The notes: generated from the sequence alone by a model not told the origin. Counted from the first letter of the stretch, positions 45,410 through 56,510 are shown. The stretch is 64,000 nt of DNA from Zingiber officinale (GCF_018446385.1 NC_056002.1:4947474-5011473); one strand, 5' to 3'. Made by a program: numbers and translations.

Positions 45410-46446
45410 GGGAAACCCAAGTAGATCAAAGGGATTGACTGGATACTTGGCACAGGAAATCCAAGTGGATCAAGGTTGATCGGACACCTGGTGAAGATAA
45501 GTCCAAGTGGGTAAAGGTTGATCAAACACTTGGTGAGCGAGTTCTAGCAGGTCAAGGGTGACCGGATGCTAGGCATAATGTACCAACAGGTCATAGGTGA
45601 CCGGATGTTGGTTTAAGGGGCTTTGGACTTGATTTTGGGCAAAATCAAGGAGCTGGATCGATCAGCCGATCGATTGGGTGAGTCCCAGCGACAAGCTTCC
45701 TCCCAATCGATCAGTGGATCGATTGGGGAGAAGTGTCGCGCGAACAGAACAGCTCTGGATCGATCGACCGATCGATCCAGAGCCCCCAATCGATTAGTGG
45801 ATCGATTGGGAGGTGCGATTTCACACGATAAGCCCTGGATCAATCAGCCGATCGATCCAGGCAATTCTCGAGAGCTCAGAGGCGCTCTGGATCGATCAAC
45901 TGATCGATCCAAAGCCTCCCCGATCGATTAGGAGCAATCTGATCGATCGAGATCCCACCGTTGGCGTCGATTAAAGCCGTTGTCGAGCTCTTTCTTTGCC
46001 AACTCTCACACTGTTCATCTCCGATCAACACAGCAGCTTCTCCACAGCTAGTTCTACTCTCGCCACCAGTTCTTGAAGGATCTTGGAGAGACATCCAAGT
46101 CAAGAGACGTAACTACAACAAGAGGAAGAAGCTAGGGTTAGGATTTTCATTGCATATCTTGTAAGATATTTCCTGTATTTGTCTTCCCTTGCTTTCTTGT
46201 TGTATTGAGAGTATTGTAGGGCTTCTCCGCATTTGGTAGTTACCATAAGGAGTGTTTTTCATAGTGGAAGGTGCGTGAGTGTGTGGATCATTGGATTAGT
46301 CACCTCTTGTAAGGTGGATACCAAGTAAATCCTCGAGTTAGTATTGTGTGTGTTGTTTCTTTGTATTTCCGCTGCATATCGTTGAAGAAACAAGCAACGA
46401 CAATCACGAGGGGCGTCCCCCTCTTGCTACATAATCGGTCCCAACA
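45410..46446 (+). mobile_element. LTR A (copia-like), 3' part
   Basis: It resumes with CCAAGTAGATCAAAGGGATT modules, then palindrome cassettes at 45651-45960 (GGATCGATCAGCCGATCGAT and similar). An R/U5-like segment follows (CACCTCTTGTAAGGTGG), and the LTR ends GGTCCCAACA at 46446. The right flank is LINE sequence, so this element inserted into an older LINE. Confidence 0.7.
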
Positions 46447-47690
46447 ATTATTTATACTTTTGAATGTAATTAAGTATTCTTTTCTTTTCTTAAAAAATGT
46501 ATTAGCTAATATAAGGCAATATCTTATCGCAAAATCTAATATAGTTTTTCTTTCCTCATTTCTCGCTCCAAACCCATAACCCTTATATATCCTCTCATAT
46601 TCCTTATTTTTCACTCCAACATGCCCATTTAGATCACCTTCTATTAAAATTATTTCATTTGATGAAATATTTTATAATATTTCATCTATGTCATCCGAAG
46701 ACCTTGATTTTGTAGCTTCATCTAATCATACTTGCGGTGCATATACACTAATTATGTTCATAGTTTCTTTCACCACTATTTTCTTTAGGGCTATAATTCT
46801 ATCTTTTTTTCTAAGTACTCCTACAACTTCATCCTTTAGCGAACTATCTATAACAATACACATTTCATTTCTTGTTTTACTCTTTCATGTGTATCATAAC
46901 TTAAACCCGAGTTTTCTATCAATTTTGCTTTCCTATGTTTGATCAACCTTTACCCACTTGGACTACCTCCATTGATTTATCAGTGAGGATTCCTATGTTT
47001 CATGTTCCATGTTCTAAATCTTAGATTATTAGTTTTCCTATCATATTTGTTTTTATTGAATTTATGGTGTGAGAACTCTTGTCTATTTAGCGAACTTCAT
47101 CCTTTAGCGAACTATCTACAACAATACACATTTCATTTCTTGTTTACTCTTTCTGTGTATCATAACTTAAAATCCGAGTTCTCTATCAATTTTACTTTCT
47201 CATATATTCATTTTATCTCTTATACAGACAAAATATTAATCATCGTATCTACTACCTCCATTGATTTATCAATAAGGATTCCTATGTTTCATGTTTCATG
47301 TTCTAAATCTTAGATTATTAGTTTTCCTATCATATTTGTTCTTATCAAATTTATGGTGTGAAAACTCTTGTCTATTTAATACTACATCCAAGTTCTCATG
47401 GAGTTGTAGCAGTCCTTGTCGATACTTTACAGTCGGACCCTGCAATACAAACTCTTGCATATTTAGCACTACATCCGAGTTCTAGAAATATAGTGATCCT
47501 TGCCAAAATATTACAGTCAGACCCTACAATGTGTTCCTTCTGGGGAACAACATAATATTAACATAATAATTTAATCGATCTATTTATTGAATATTTATCA
47601 TAGTTTTAATGCTGGCTAGTAATCTAATGTAACTCTCCTCCTTTATCCGGGTTTGGAACCGGCTATGACGGGTCCGTCACGGATAGAGTT
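46447..47690 (-). pseudogene. RTE-type LINE relic: 5' region and endonuclease domain
   Basis: On the minus strand, near 47690-47600, the 5' region has CATAGCCGGTTCCAAACCCG. Next come pieces reading as an exonuclease-endonuclease-phosphatase domain: WNIGILTDKSMEVVDTM-like near 47000 and 47290, NIISVYAPQV near 46760, and ILIEGDLNGHVG near 46620 (the catalytic D-x-N core), then GFGARNEERKTILDFAIRYC and KRKEYLITFKS up to 46447. This matches plant RTE LINEs often misannotated as craniofacial development protein 2-like. Stops, frameshifts and a 268-bp tandem duplication (46826-47093 and 47094 onward) make it dead. It is cut at 46446 by LTR A. Confidence 0.75.
46826..47385. repeat. Tandem duplication inside the LINE relic
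   Basis: Two copies begin ACTTCATCCTTTAGCGAACT (46826, 47094) and share CCTCCATTGATTTATCA ... ATTCCTATGTTTCATGTT. The second has about 20 extra bases. A shorter ~84-bp duplication follows at about 47367-47530 (ACTCTTG...CAGTCGGACCCTGCAAT). Confidence 0.8.
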
Positions 47691-49010
47691 AATTAAGTGA
47701 TAAAGAATAAATAAAAATAAAAAAGGAAAAGAATTAAGAAAATTAGTTATACATTTTAAGTGCAGTTGATACACATAAATAGAATATAGACTAGAATATT
47801 TATGAATGCCCATTAATATTTTTTAAATTAAATTAGTAAATATAATAAGTTATAAAAATAAAGAAACAAGTTCTCAAATGAGAATTTGATTATATCTGAA
47901 TGTAACTAAATCAAATTTAAACAAACTTCAACCTAATTAAGCTCATAAAATAAATTAAATTTGAACAATTATTTTAATTCATTTTTATTTTAGCTTAACT
48001 TAATTCAATTACTTTATTAAATAAATTTGAATAATATAAATTTAACTTTACTTTACAAGGCCTTAAATTCAATTAGTTTTAATTCATTAATAACACTATG
48101 TGTTTTTTTTTTCACAATCAGCTTCCCCACCTCGAATCATCCTATTTAAAAAATAATTTATTTCAATGCAGAAATTATTTTTGAACGGGCAGATATGCAA
48201 TTTATACTAATTAATCTTGAGAGTCATTGATTACCGATTAAATCGTTTATAATAGACGGTCTATCAATTCAATATATTTAGATTAATTGTCTATTAAAAA
48301 CATTCATAGGTTAATTCATAAAAAAAAATTTAATTCATTAAACTTGAAACATAATTTTATACCTGAAAAATTAAGAAGATCCTGTACTATTGCACGAGGC
48401 ATCCGGTCGATCAAGCTGTGTTGTTTAAACTCTACGATATCCACTCACCAATGTCTTAACGGCGCTGCGTTCCCACTCAAGTTTGTGAACACTTAAATTT
48501 CCTTGTTTTTTACATAAAAAAAACACTATATAGTTAATCATTTTAAAAAATAAAATTTTAATTTAATTTTCAAGTAAGTTATTTATTTACTTTTTTTATC
48601 CAGATATTTTACTCTTTAAATCAATTATTTTTTAAGATGACGATCAACCATAGGATAAATTTGAAAAGTGTAATAAATCAATTATTTTTTTAGAAGATGA
48701 TCAACCATCAAGATAAATTCGAAAAATGTAGATGGTGCTGATGAACAATCTAATTTCATCCTACCTCTTATCATCTAGTTGTATATTTATTTAGGAACTT
48801 CAAACTTGCTTACCTCTTATTTGATTCCACTTTTCATCATCTTCGTCAAATTATCCAACAATTCCTTTCTTCATCATATTTACACAATTCAACTTACAAA
48901 CAACCTCAAATTTTAGGGCAACTTCAATGATTAAACCTCCTAAATGAGCTTTTTTTTTATAGTTCCCAATATGTCATATTAATGTCACTTCATAAGTATA
49001 AAAACTTATA
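47691..49010. other. AT-rich intergenic region, no gene supported
   Basis: AT-rich DNA with a small diverged duplication around 48620-48730 (ATTTTTTAAGATGACGATCA / ATTTTTTTAGAAGATGATCA). The 69-codon frame at 48287-48496 has no recognisable content. Confidence 0.5.
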
Positions 49011-49019
49011 TTGGAAGAT

Positions 49020-49880
49020 TATTGGTGCAATCGTCCTCAGGTCAAGATTGATCAAAGTTTGAATGAGTTCAAGCTTGAGTTTCGATGTTTGGACAATATG
49101 TGAGAAGTGGTCAAATAAGTCAAGGTTGATTGGATATTTGACGATATATGAGACAGAGTCAAGTAGGTCAAGAAGGACCGCATGTTGCCAAAGGATAAAT
49201 TCTAATTGCAGTTAGGCAAAGAAAAGTCCAAATGAGTTTGGGAGGATTGCACGTTGGCATGAATAAAGTCCTAACTGTGGTTACGTAAGAAAAAATCCAA
49301 GTGGGTCAAGGAGGACTACTTGATGATCGAAAGTCCAACAAAAAATTAGTAAAATCTGAGTGGGTCAAAAGTTGACCAAACACTTGGTGAGGAAGTCCCA
49401 ATAGATTATAGTTGACCGGATGTTGGACAAAGGAACCCTTGACTTAGATTAAGGAAGTTAGGGTTGGACAATTGATTGGGGGCAATCGATTGACCCTAAA
49501 CTAATCAATTAGGAGGTTCATGCAAGAATGCAAAAAGGCGAATCGATTGGTCAATCAATTGGGCCGAGCCTAATCGATTTTGGTTGTTCCAATCGATTAT
49601 GATGGATTTCTAATCGATTGAGAGATTCACGAAGAGAAATTGTGAAAATAATGGTTGAATCAATTGACCCTATCGATTTAGCCACTGTTAATCGATTGGG
49701 TCAATTGATTAAGTAATATTTTGTCACGAGAAGGAAGAATTGTTTGAGAATTGATTAAGAAGTCTTAATCGATTGGATTAATCGATTAAGATCTTTTCAC
49801 AAGCAAACAAAGAGTTATAAAATTGATTAAGACTCTGTGAATTAATTGGGAAAACCCTTTAAATCGATTAAGACTTTCTT
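49020..49880 (+). mobile_element. Copia-like LTR fragment, degenerate
   Basis: GAAGATTATTGGTGCAATCG at 49012 is a mutated form of the polypurine/LTR junction. Degenerate modules follow (AAGTGGGTCAAAAGTTGACC), then AATCGATT/AATTGATT palindromes at 49455-49870. No 3' terminus was found. Confidence 0.55.
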
Positions 49881-50640
49881 TATTTGTAATTTTTAATTAA
49901 TAAATTAATTAATTTATGAATTTTAATTTAATTTAATTTAATTTATAATTTTTATTTAATATTTAATTAACTTATACATTTTAATTTAATTATAGTTATT
50001 TATATATATTTTTAACTCATGGAATATATTTGCATTTATCCGGAATAGTTAGTTTACTATTTTATTCATTATTAATAATTTATGAAATAAAATATTATAA
50101 TTAAATACTTCATAAAATAATTTTTTAAAAAATTATTTTAAAACATCAAAAATAAAATATTATCTTACAATTAATTATCTACTCCACCTTCCAGAAAACA
50201 AATAGATTTAATTTTTTAAAATCAATCTCTTAAACTAAAAATCCCAAATTTCACGGTCACACTTATTCAAGCTTTTTTGGGTAAGATTTTTTAATTTTAT
50301 AAATATTTGACAAATCTTACATTGAAAAAACTTTTATAAGAAAAAAAATCGCAAATAATAAACGTATTAAAAAAGAAAGTCGTAATGAAATTTCAAACAA
50401 CTTGATCTACGTGATAAGGAAGGTAGGAAAAATCAAAAGGCATAAATTCCAACAAAGACTTGGAATCTCACACACTTGTTTTTTTTTTTTTTATGACTCT
50501 ATATTTAATTTAATTTAATTTAATTGTATTTCAAATTGGATGTCGTCACCTCGTCGGTATAATCTAAATTAACAGGCCAAGAGCCGTACCAAACTTCTCT
50601 TTTTTAAAAAAAAATTGTAAAATGAAATAAAACTGATGGA
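49881..50640. other. AT-rich intergenic region
   Basis: Long TTTAATTTAATTTAA tracts and homopolymers. No gene or element recognised. Confidence 0.55.
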
Positions 50641-50651
50641 GTTCGTCAGCT

Positions 50652-51401
50652 CACGTGAACATCATGAAATATATATATACATTTTTTAATAACTTAATTA
50701 TCACCCGAAGATATTTACGCAATTACCCGGACACATCAAGGTACGTTTCGGGAACTTGACGTGGTCCAGCGGAAAGAGACGGCGGAGAGTCCGACAGCTA
50801 CCTAACCTGTCCCAAGCAGCAAACAGCATTTCCGGGACGAGGGCAGATGGCGCTGGCACGTGCCAACCGTCCCGCGCTACTTAATTTCCCAGCTGTCGGA
50901 GTCGGTGCACGCGATCCGCTCCATGTGAACGAGCCGGCGAGCGATACCCGCGAATTGGGCCACGCTCGGGTCCAAACATCGCACGCAGGGAGCGCGAACC
51001 ACGGACACGGTGGGTGGCACACCCGCCACGTGGCGCCACCTGCACCCGGTCCCACTTTCTGCTCATTGATTGCCGCATAGAACCACCGCGAGACGTGTTC
51101 CGAAACTAACCGAGCCGATAGCGGGGCGGGGAGCTCTTCTCGCGGACGCCAGCTCCGGACTTGAAATCCAGTTGATGGAGTAGACGTGGCCCCCATTACT
51201 TTATTCTCTCTCTCTTTTTTTTTTTTTTGGCAAAAAAAAAAAAGCAAGGGATAAAAGAAAAGAAAGGCAACGCCTCGCCCGTGATGGATGGATGACCCTA
51301 GAAATCCTCTCTCTATGCTTTATTTTTCCATCAACCACCCTACTTTTTCCGGATATTACGAAGGAAAATACAAATCCGCCCATCTTTCTCCGCTCTATAA
51401 A
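50652..51401 (+). promoter_or_regulatory. Promoter region of the 51551-52084 gene: three G-boxes and a TATA box
   Basis: CACGTG cores lie at 50652-50657 (TCACGTGA), 50865-50874 (GGCACGTGCC, a 10-bp palindrome) and 51025-51034 (GCCACGTGGC, also a palindrome and an ABRE-type ACGTGGC). A TATA box (TATAAA, 51396-51401) lies 150 bp before the ATG. G-boxes are bound by bZIP and bHLH factors (ABA, light, circadian outputs); which apply here cannot be seen. The minus-strand 149-codon frame over this segment is a GC-driven shadow. Confidence 0.6.
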
Positions 51402-51550
51402 GAGCCTTCTCCACTTCCACCGTGTACAAAACCACTCCGACGCGTACTTGTTCTCATTGCTTTATTTTTCCTTTCCCATTTTGTCCTCGCCGCAGTTTCT
51501 ACTCTTCTTCTTCTCAGGCTAGCCGAGGGCTCAGAGGGGTTCTTGTCTCC

Positions 51551-52084
51551 ATGGAGATTTCCGGTGATCTCAAGAGGGTCCGCGAGGAGGAGAATCCTGA
51601 GATCTCTTCGCCAGAGGCTAAGCGTCTCCGCGACGACCTTTTCTTTGACGATATCTTTGAGGATGATGACGCCGATGCCGGTGACCAGGATCTCGCGTCC
51701 GTCATGAAGAGCTTGGAGGACGAGATCGGTTTGCCGTCGCCGGCGCCGGCGCATCCGGAGACCGCCGTGGTGGTTGGCCAGCCGGATCTGGGTTACCTTT
51801 TTGAGGCCTCTGACGATGAGCTGGGCCTCCCTCCGGTGGCTCCGTCTTCCGATGAGGATGCTGTTGGGGCGGCGGTCGTGGTTCGAGAAGAGGAGCTGGA
51901 TGGGACCGGATTCGACCCCATTTGGGGTTTGGATGAAGAGATTAACGGATACTATGGAATGGAGGAGTTCGGTGTTCGGCCGGAGAGGCCGGTTATGGGG
52001 GCGGAGGACGGCGTGATTTTTGACGTCGGGCTACTAGATTTGCCAGATCTGTCCTGGCGGTCGGAGACGCTGCCGGCGATCTGA
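51551..52084 (+). CDS. Acidic plant protein of unknown function (SPEAKRLRDDL type)
   Basis: This intronless gene encodes 177 residues and is strongly acidic. The ATG at 51551 lies about 120 nt after the expected start of transcription. Although the frame is open upstream to 51422, that part is leader. Residues 8-30 (KRVREEENPEISSPEAKRLR, then DDL) include a KR-x11-KR arrangement that could be a bipartite nuclear signal. Residues 31-43 are FF plus a D/E run. Residues 47-61 read DLASVMKSLEDEIGL, and residues 79-95 PDLGYLFEASDDELGLPP repeat a D/E-x-GLP theme. The C-terminus has FDPIWGLDEEINGYYGM and ends DLPDLSWRSETLPAI. Acidic-hydrophobic patches of this kind often serve as interaction or activation segments; that is inference. 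I recognise it only as a conserved plant family without known function. TATA box, G-boxes and GC codons support expression. Confidence 0.8.
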   Translation: MEISGDLKRVREEENPEISSPEAKRLRDDLFFDDIFEDDDADAGDQDLASVMKSLEDEIGLPSPAPAHPETAVVVGQPDLGYLFEASDDELGLPPVAPSSDEDAVGAAVVVREEELDGTGFDPIWGLDEEINGYYGMEEFGVRPERPVMGAEDGVIFDVGLLDLPDLSWRSETLPAI

Positions 52085-52880
52085 GACATAACCGAAGAAT
52101 AGTCTCTCGAACCAGTTTGATTTTTTTTTTTTTGTTTTCTAGGTTGTAAAGATTAGGGAACACAAGTTGAAAAATGATCAGCAGGAAATTGAAATTTCTC
52201 TTCTGAAAATCTCGTGCGAGTCCTTCGCGTTCTAATTCGTTGACCAACAGGTACATACCGAAAGTGCCTAATTAATTAAATAATTAATGACATTATGCAT
52301 TTAAAGAAAAATCCGCTATATCAATATCCTGATGCTATTTCTATTGATCTTTTCAAAGCATTGAAGGCTATTTAGTGAGTGCATCTTCTCATTGAAAGAT
52401 GTGTGGATAGAAAGGACATCGATAATGGATACGGAGTGAATTGCAGAAATAGCCCCCTTGCCTGCACTCAGGCAGGCAGTTGCTAGCATGGGGAACTGAG
52501 GAGTAAAAAAAAATTGGCTTTACAATCATCTTAATAATAAAAATAATTGCAAATATGATATAAATTACAATAATTAGAGAGGCGTATGGACTAATTGCAA
52601 AGATAAACTGATCAAAATTGGTATATATAAGTCAGTTTAATCAATATATATACACACTGATATTTATGATGCAAATTATAAAAATTAAGTAGTGAAAGAA
52701 ATATGAAAAGTGTTTCTAATGTAAAATTGTTTGACTAGATGAATGAAGAAAATATACATTTTAAAGTGGAGCAATTTGTAAACTCAAGGCATTGTCTTGA
52801 TAAGACAATGTTTCCATAAGAATGCTGTATTTCATGTGACATAATTAGTTACTGGTTCCTCCTCTGAGATGTTCTAGGGT
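52085..52880. other. 3' flank of the 51551-52084 gene and AT-rich DNA
   Basis: A probable 3' UTR to about 52260, then AT-rich sequence. A 9-bp perfect hairpin (CATTGTCTT/AAGACAATG, 52790-52810) is present. No gene is seen. Confidence 0.45.
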
Positions 52881-52930
52881 GACTCGCCGATGAGATAACA
52901 TGTACGTTGACCACGGTTGGCATGGCCAAG

Positions 52931-52975
52931 CAAATGGCATCTTGATGATACATACCTTCATCAAGATGCCATTTG
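52931..52975. repeat. Perfect 18-bp inverted repeat with 9-nt loop
   Basis: CAAATGGCATCTTGATGA (52931-52948) and its exact reverse complement (52958-52975), with further imperfect pairing outside (ATGGCC / GGCCAT). It lies at the edge of the Tat-like element sequence. Confidence 0.9.
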
Positions 52976-53109
52976 TAGGCCATCTTATCAACTCGCCTCA
53001 GGAATGTACTGGAAGAGTCTCAATCCAACTCCCGGACCTTGGAGTCCGAATTAAAGGCAATTGTGTGAAAGGAGGAAGGGTTTTTGCGATTGCGAGTCAC
53101 TCCTTTAGA

Positions 53110-53615
53110 AGTAGAGATAAGTCTCCTGATGGCTCGAGTGGAGCCACTAGAAACTCGCCTTAGCCAACAAGAAGAGCAAATCACTAGTTTGAATACGCTG
53201 ACCTCAAAGCTACGAGAGAACTTGACTCAGGCAATCGAGGGCTCGGAAAGATTAAATGAGTAGGCGAATGCAACCAGTCAAAGCCAAGGGGAAATGATTG
53301 TTTAGCTTGAACTAACCAAAGCTGAGCTGGCGGACTACAAAGCTGCAGAGGCTAAGCATAGTTCAAATTTTAAGATCAACTTTCTTAAGTCGCAAGAATA
53401 TTGTGATTTTCTTGCTGCTCAAATATCAAAGAGAATGCATCAAAGCTTTGAGGGTGCTATCCGGCAAGTTATCTGAGCTGGGTATTTGCCACCTGGCACC
53501 TCTTTGAGCTTCCTTAACCCACAAAAAGTGTGGGAGGAGCTCCCTGATGTGGAGAAGGCTGATAACTACTATTTTGGCGAAATTTGCTTTTGCCCCTTTG
53601 TGTATCGCTTTTGAG
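53110..53615 (+). pseudogene. Tat-like antisense ORF relic, C-terminal coiled-coil part
   Basis: The plus-strand translation, broken by stops, reads LETRLSQQEEQITSLNTL, then LTKAELADYKAAEAKHSS, FLKSQEYCDFLAAQISKRM and GYLPPGTSLSFLNPQ. This resembles the C-terminal coiled-coil half of the plant gypsy-type transposon proteins whose N-terminal half is seen at 16577-17028. The pol relic at 54091-55827 is on the opposite strand, matching the antisense layout of Tat elements. It is degenerate, with stops at about 53260 and 53475. Confidence 0.55.
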
Positions 53616-53714
53616 TACCCTGAAGTTTATAGCTTGTGCTAATATTCCCCATGTATTCGCCTCTCGCTCAGGGAGCACAGGCTGATAAGCTTTTAGGTTT
53701 GGCAAAGTTTTAAT

Positions 53715-53940
53715 AGCCCTGCTCGGGGAGGTTGAATCTTTCTAAGGATGAGTCTTTATTAACTCCCACTTGGGGTTTGAGCTTCTGAGGGCGTCTTGGA
53801 TAGGTCCTGCTTGAGGAGTCTCTCTAAAGGTGAATCTTTGATAGCTCCTGCTCGAGGAAGTTGAGTCTCTCTAAGGGTGAATCTTCAATAGCTCCTGCTC
53901 GGAGAGGTTGAGCCTCTCTAAAGACGAGTCTAACTTTTCT
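53715..53940. repeat. ~47-bp tandem repeat in the 3' part of the Tat-like element
   Basis: Units of the type TAGCTCCTGCTCGAGGAAGT then TGAGTCTCTCTAAGG, about four to five copies with drift. Tandem repeats between pol and the 3' LTR are known in Ogre/Tat-type elements. Confidence 0.8.
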
Positions 53941-54090
53941 AAAGTCGCTCAACGTTGCATTTTATTATAAGCAAGTATGCTACATAAGATATTTAAAGAG
54001 ATGAACGGTTAAACAATAATCGTTGGGTCCTATAGGGTTGCAGTTGAGTTGCATTCCATGGTCAATTCAACTTCTTCCCACTCAAGACCT

Positions 54091-55827
54091 CTAGATAATA
54101 ATTGTCTGACTTAATTTGTTGCTAACCCAATAGGGACCTCCCCACTGTGGCTCAAGTTTGCTAACATCATTAACCGGCTTGATTCTTCGCCATACAAGAC
54201 CTCCCACATGAAATGAACGAGGGGCAACTTTTCGGTTGTACACTTGTCTCATCTGTTGTCTATATGCCTTTAGTCGAGCGGATGCTTTGTTCCGATCTTC
54301 GGTTATAAAGATGAGTTCGAATAATCTATTTGGGATGTTATTTTCTTGTTTGTAGTTGCTTCGCCACACAGATTCTTCTCCCACTTCTATCGGGATCATA
54401 GCCTCTCCACAATATATCAGGTGAAACGGAGTTTGACTGATACTCTCTAGGGTTGTTCGATATGCCCACAAGATGCACAAGAGTTCGTCTACCCAACTTC
54501 CTTTCACTTGATCTAATTTTATTTTGAGGCCTCATATAATTTCTCAGTTACTAGCCTCAGCTTGTCCATTACCCTGAGGATAGGCTATAGATGTGAAAGC
54601 TTGTTGAATGCCCAATCCTCGACACCATTCCTCGAGCTTACGGTCTTGGAATCGCCGTTCATTCTTGGATACCAATTTATAAGGTATCTTGAATCAACAA
54701 ATGATATTTTGCCATAAAATATTTATCATGGCCTCTTCGATTATCCAACCTAAAGTCTCTGTCTCCACCCACTTGGAAAAGTAATCTACTAGTACCAAGA
54801 GAAACTTCTTCTATTGCGGTTTAGTTGGAAAGGGACCTACTATATCCATTCTCCATTGATCTAAGAGATTAGAGACAGTGGAAGATTTTAAGAGTTCCGA
54901 CGGATGGTGAGGGATATGCAGATGCTTCTGATAATGTTCACATTTGGCCATATTTTGCCACCTCAGCCTATAGGATAGGCTAAAAGTAACCAGCTAGCAA
55001 TACTTTGCGAGCTAGTGTTATTCCTCCCATGTAATTGCCACAGATGCCTTCATGGATTTCTCTTAAGACGTAATCGGTATCCTTAGGTGCTAGACACTTT
55101 AGGAGGAGCCGAGAGAACATTCTTCAGTATAAGTAATCATTAATAAGAGTGAATCAATGGGCCCTCCTTTTTAATAACCGAGGTTCTTCCGAATTAGTAG
55201 GTAAGACACAACTACGGAGATAAGAGATAATAGGAGTTCTTCAGTCCATTAGTTCTTCCCGATCGAGCATTTGGTCGATGTAGGCAATGGACATTATTTG
55301 GGGCGCCAAATCATCTGGAGTCCAAGTTTCCAAAGCACTCACCACCTTCGCCAATTCGTCTGCTTTCATGTTGTCTGATTGGGGCACCTTTCAAAGAGTT
55401 ACTTCTTAGAGGTCAGCTCTGAGTCAGGAGAATATCTCCGTGTAGCCTCTTAGCCGTTCATTCTTGATCTCGAAACCTCCCTCTATCTGTACAAAAGCTA
55501 ACTGAGAGTTTGAATGTATTATGACTTGGGAAGCCATTATTCGCTTGGTTGCTTATAATCTGGCTAGAAGAGCTTTGTATTCTGTTCATTATTTGATGCT
55601 CAAAAATTGAGATGAATAGATAGCTGTTGAAAATCTTCCTTGGGTGAGATTAATAATACTCTGACACCATTAGCCTACTTGGTGGACGAGACATCAACAT
55701 ATATTTTCCATAAGCCCTCCAAATCCATTTGAATAGTTCCTGCAACAAAATCTGCCAGAATTTGAGTTTTGATAGCTGTCCTTAGACGGTATTGAATATC
55801 AAACTCACTAAGCTCCGTAGTCCAGTT
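54091..55827 (-). pseudogene. Ty3/gypsy pol relic: RNase H and integrase
   Basis: Reading on the minus strand, the RNase H side (55827-55675) has WTTELSEFDIQYRLRTAIKT then QILADFVAGTI, matching the usual W-x-x-EL-x-EFDIQY-x-PR-x-AIK-x-QALADF. Further on are decayed integrase pieces (RRFQDRKLEEWC, GNGQAEASN, near 54660-54540). The last and best-preserved frame (54507-54091) has GSWVDELLCILWAYRTTLES, TPFHLIYCGEAMIPIEVG, RQVYNRKVAPRSFHVGGLVW and LEPQWGGPYWV, the integrase C-terminal region. Frameshifts and stops are frequent. It is cut at 55827 by an LTR insertion. Confidence 0.85.
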
Positions 55828-56510
55828 TGTTGATGCAATCGACCTAGGTTTGATCGGTACGATCATTGTTTTGATGTGTGTGTCAAAGAGTTTAAGTTAG
55901 ACTTTCATATGTGTTTGATATGCGTGTTTGAGTCTTGCAGGACTTGGTAAAACACACATGAGGATCTTGGTGCAGTTAAGCTTGGGAAGCTCATCCTAAG
56001 GCTCGGATCCTTGAGTCGGTGAAGGATGGTGTGGAAGACATCTGAGGGACCGCTGGACGAGGAGCAATAGAGTGGAGTCGAGGGAAGTGGACTTCAAGGC
56101 AATGTGAAGGATGGCACGGAGAGGAGCTATGGGCTCAGGGCATCTGAGCGACGAAGGCCGAGGAAGAAGACTTCAAGGGTGACTCCAGAGAGGAAGAGTG
56201 TGAATGTGTAACAAGGTGCAGTCCTATCGGTTGTAACTTTTAGCAGTCGACTGCACCAGTCGACTGCATGTTTTAGCAGTCGACTGCACCAGTCGACTGC
56301 GCGGTCGACTGGCAGCAAACAGAAGCATTCTGTTCGCTCAGTCGGTAGTGACCAGTCGACTGATAAAACATGCAGTCGACTGGTAAATAACCGTTAGCCA
56401 ACCGCTGATGCTGTAAAGTGTTGTTGCGGCTAGCACTAACGATTTAACCTAGGTTTTGATGAATGACAAATAGGTTAAGTTAGTCTTGTTGTTGTCTGAC
56501 ACTTTGATCG
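55828..56510 (+). mobile_element. Copia-like LTR fragment with GTCGAC palindromes
   Basis: It starts TGTTGATGCAATCGACC directly at the break in the gypsy RNase H frame. It contains GCAGTCGACTG-CACC-AGTCGACTGC cassettes at 56251-56390, followed by ACCGTTAGCC, and is itself interrupted at 56510 by another LTR. Its 3' end is not in the window before the next insertion. Confidence 0.6.

Noticed and set aside
50798-51247. 149-codon minus-strand frame
   Set aside because: It lies in the GC-rich promoter of the 51551 gene, ends in lysine-rich poly-A translation and has no family resemblance.
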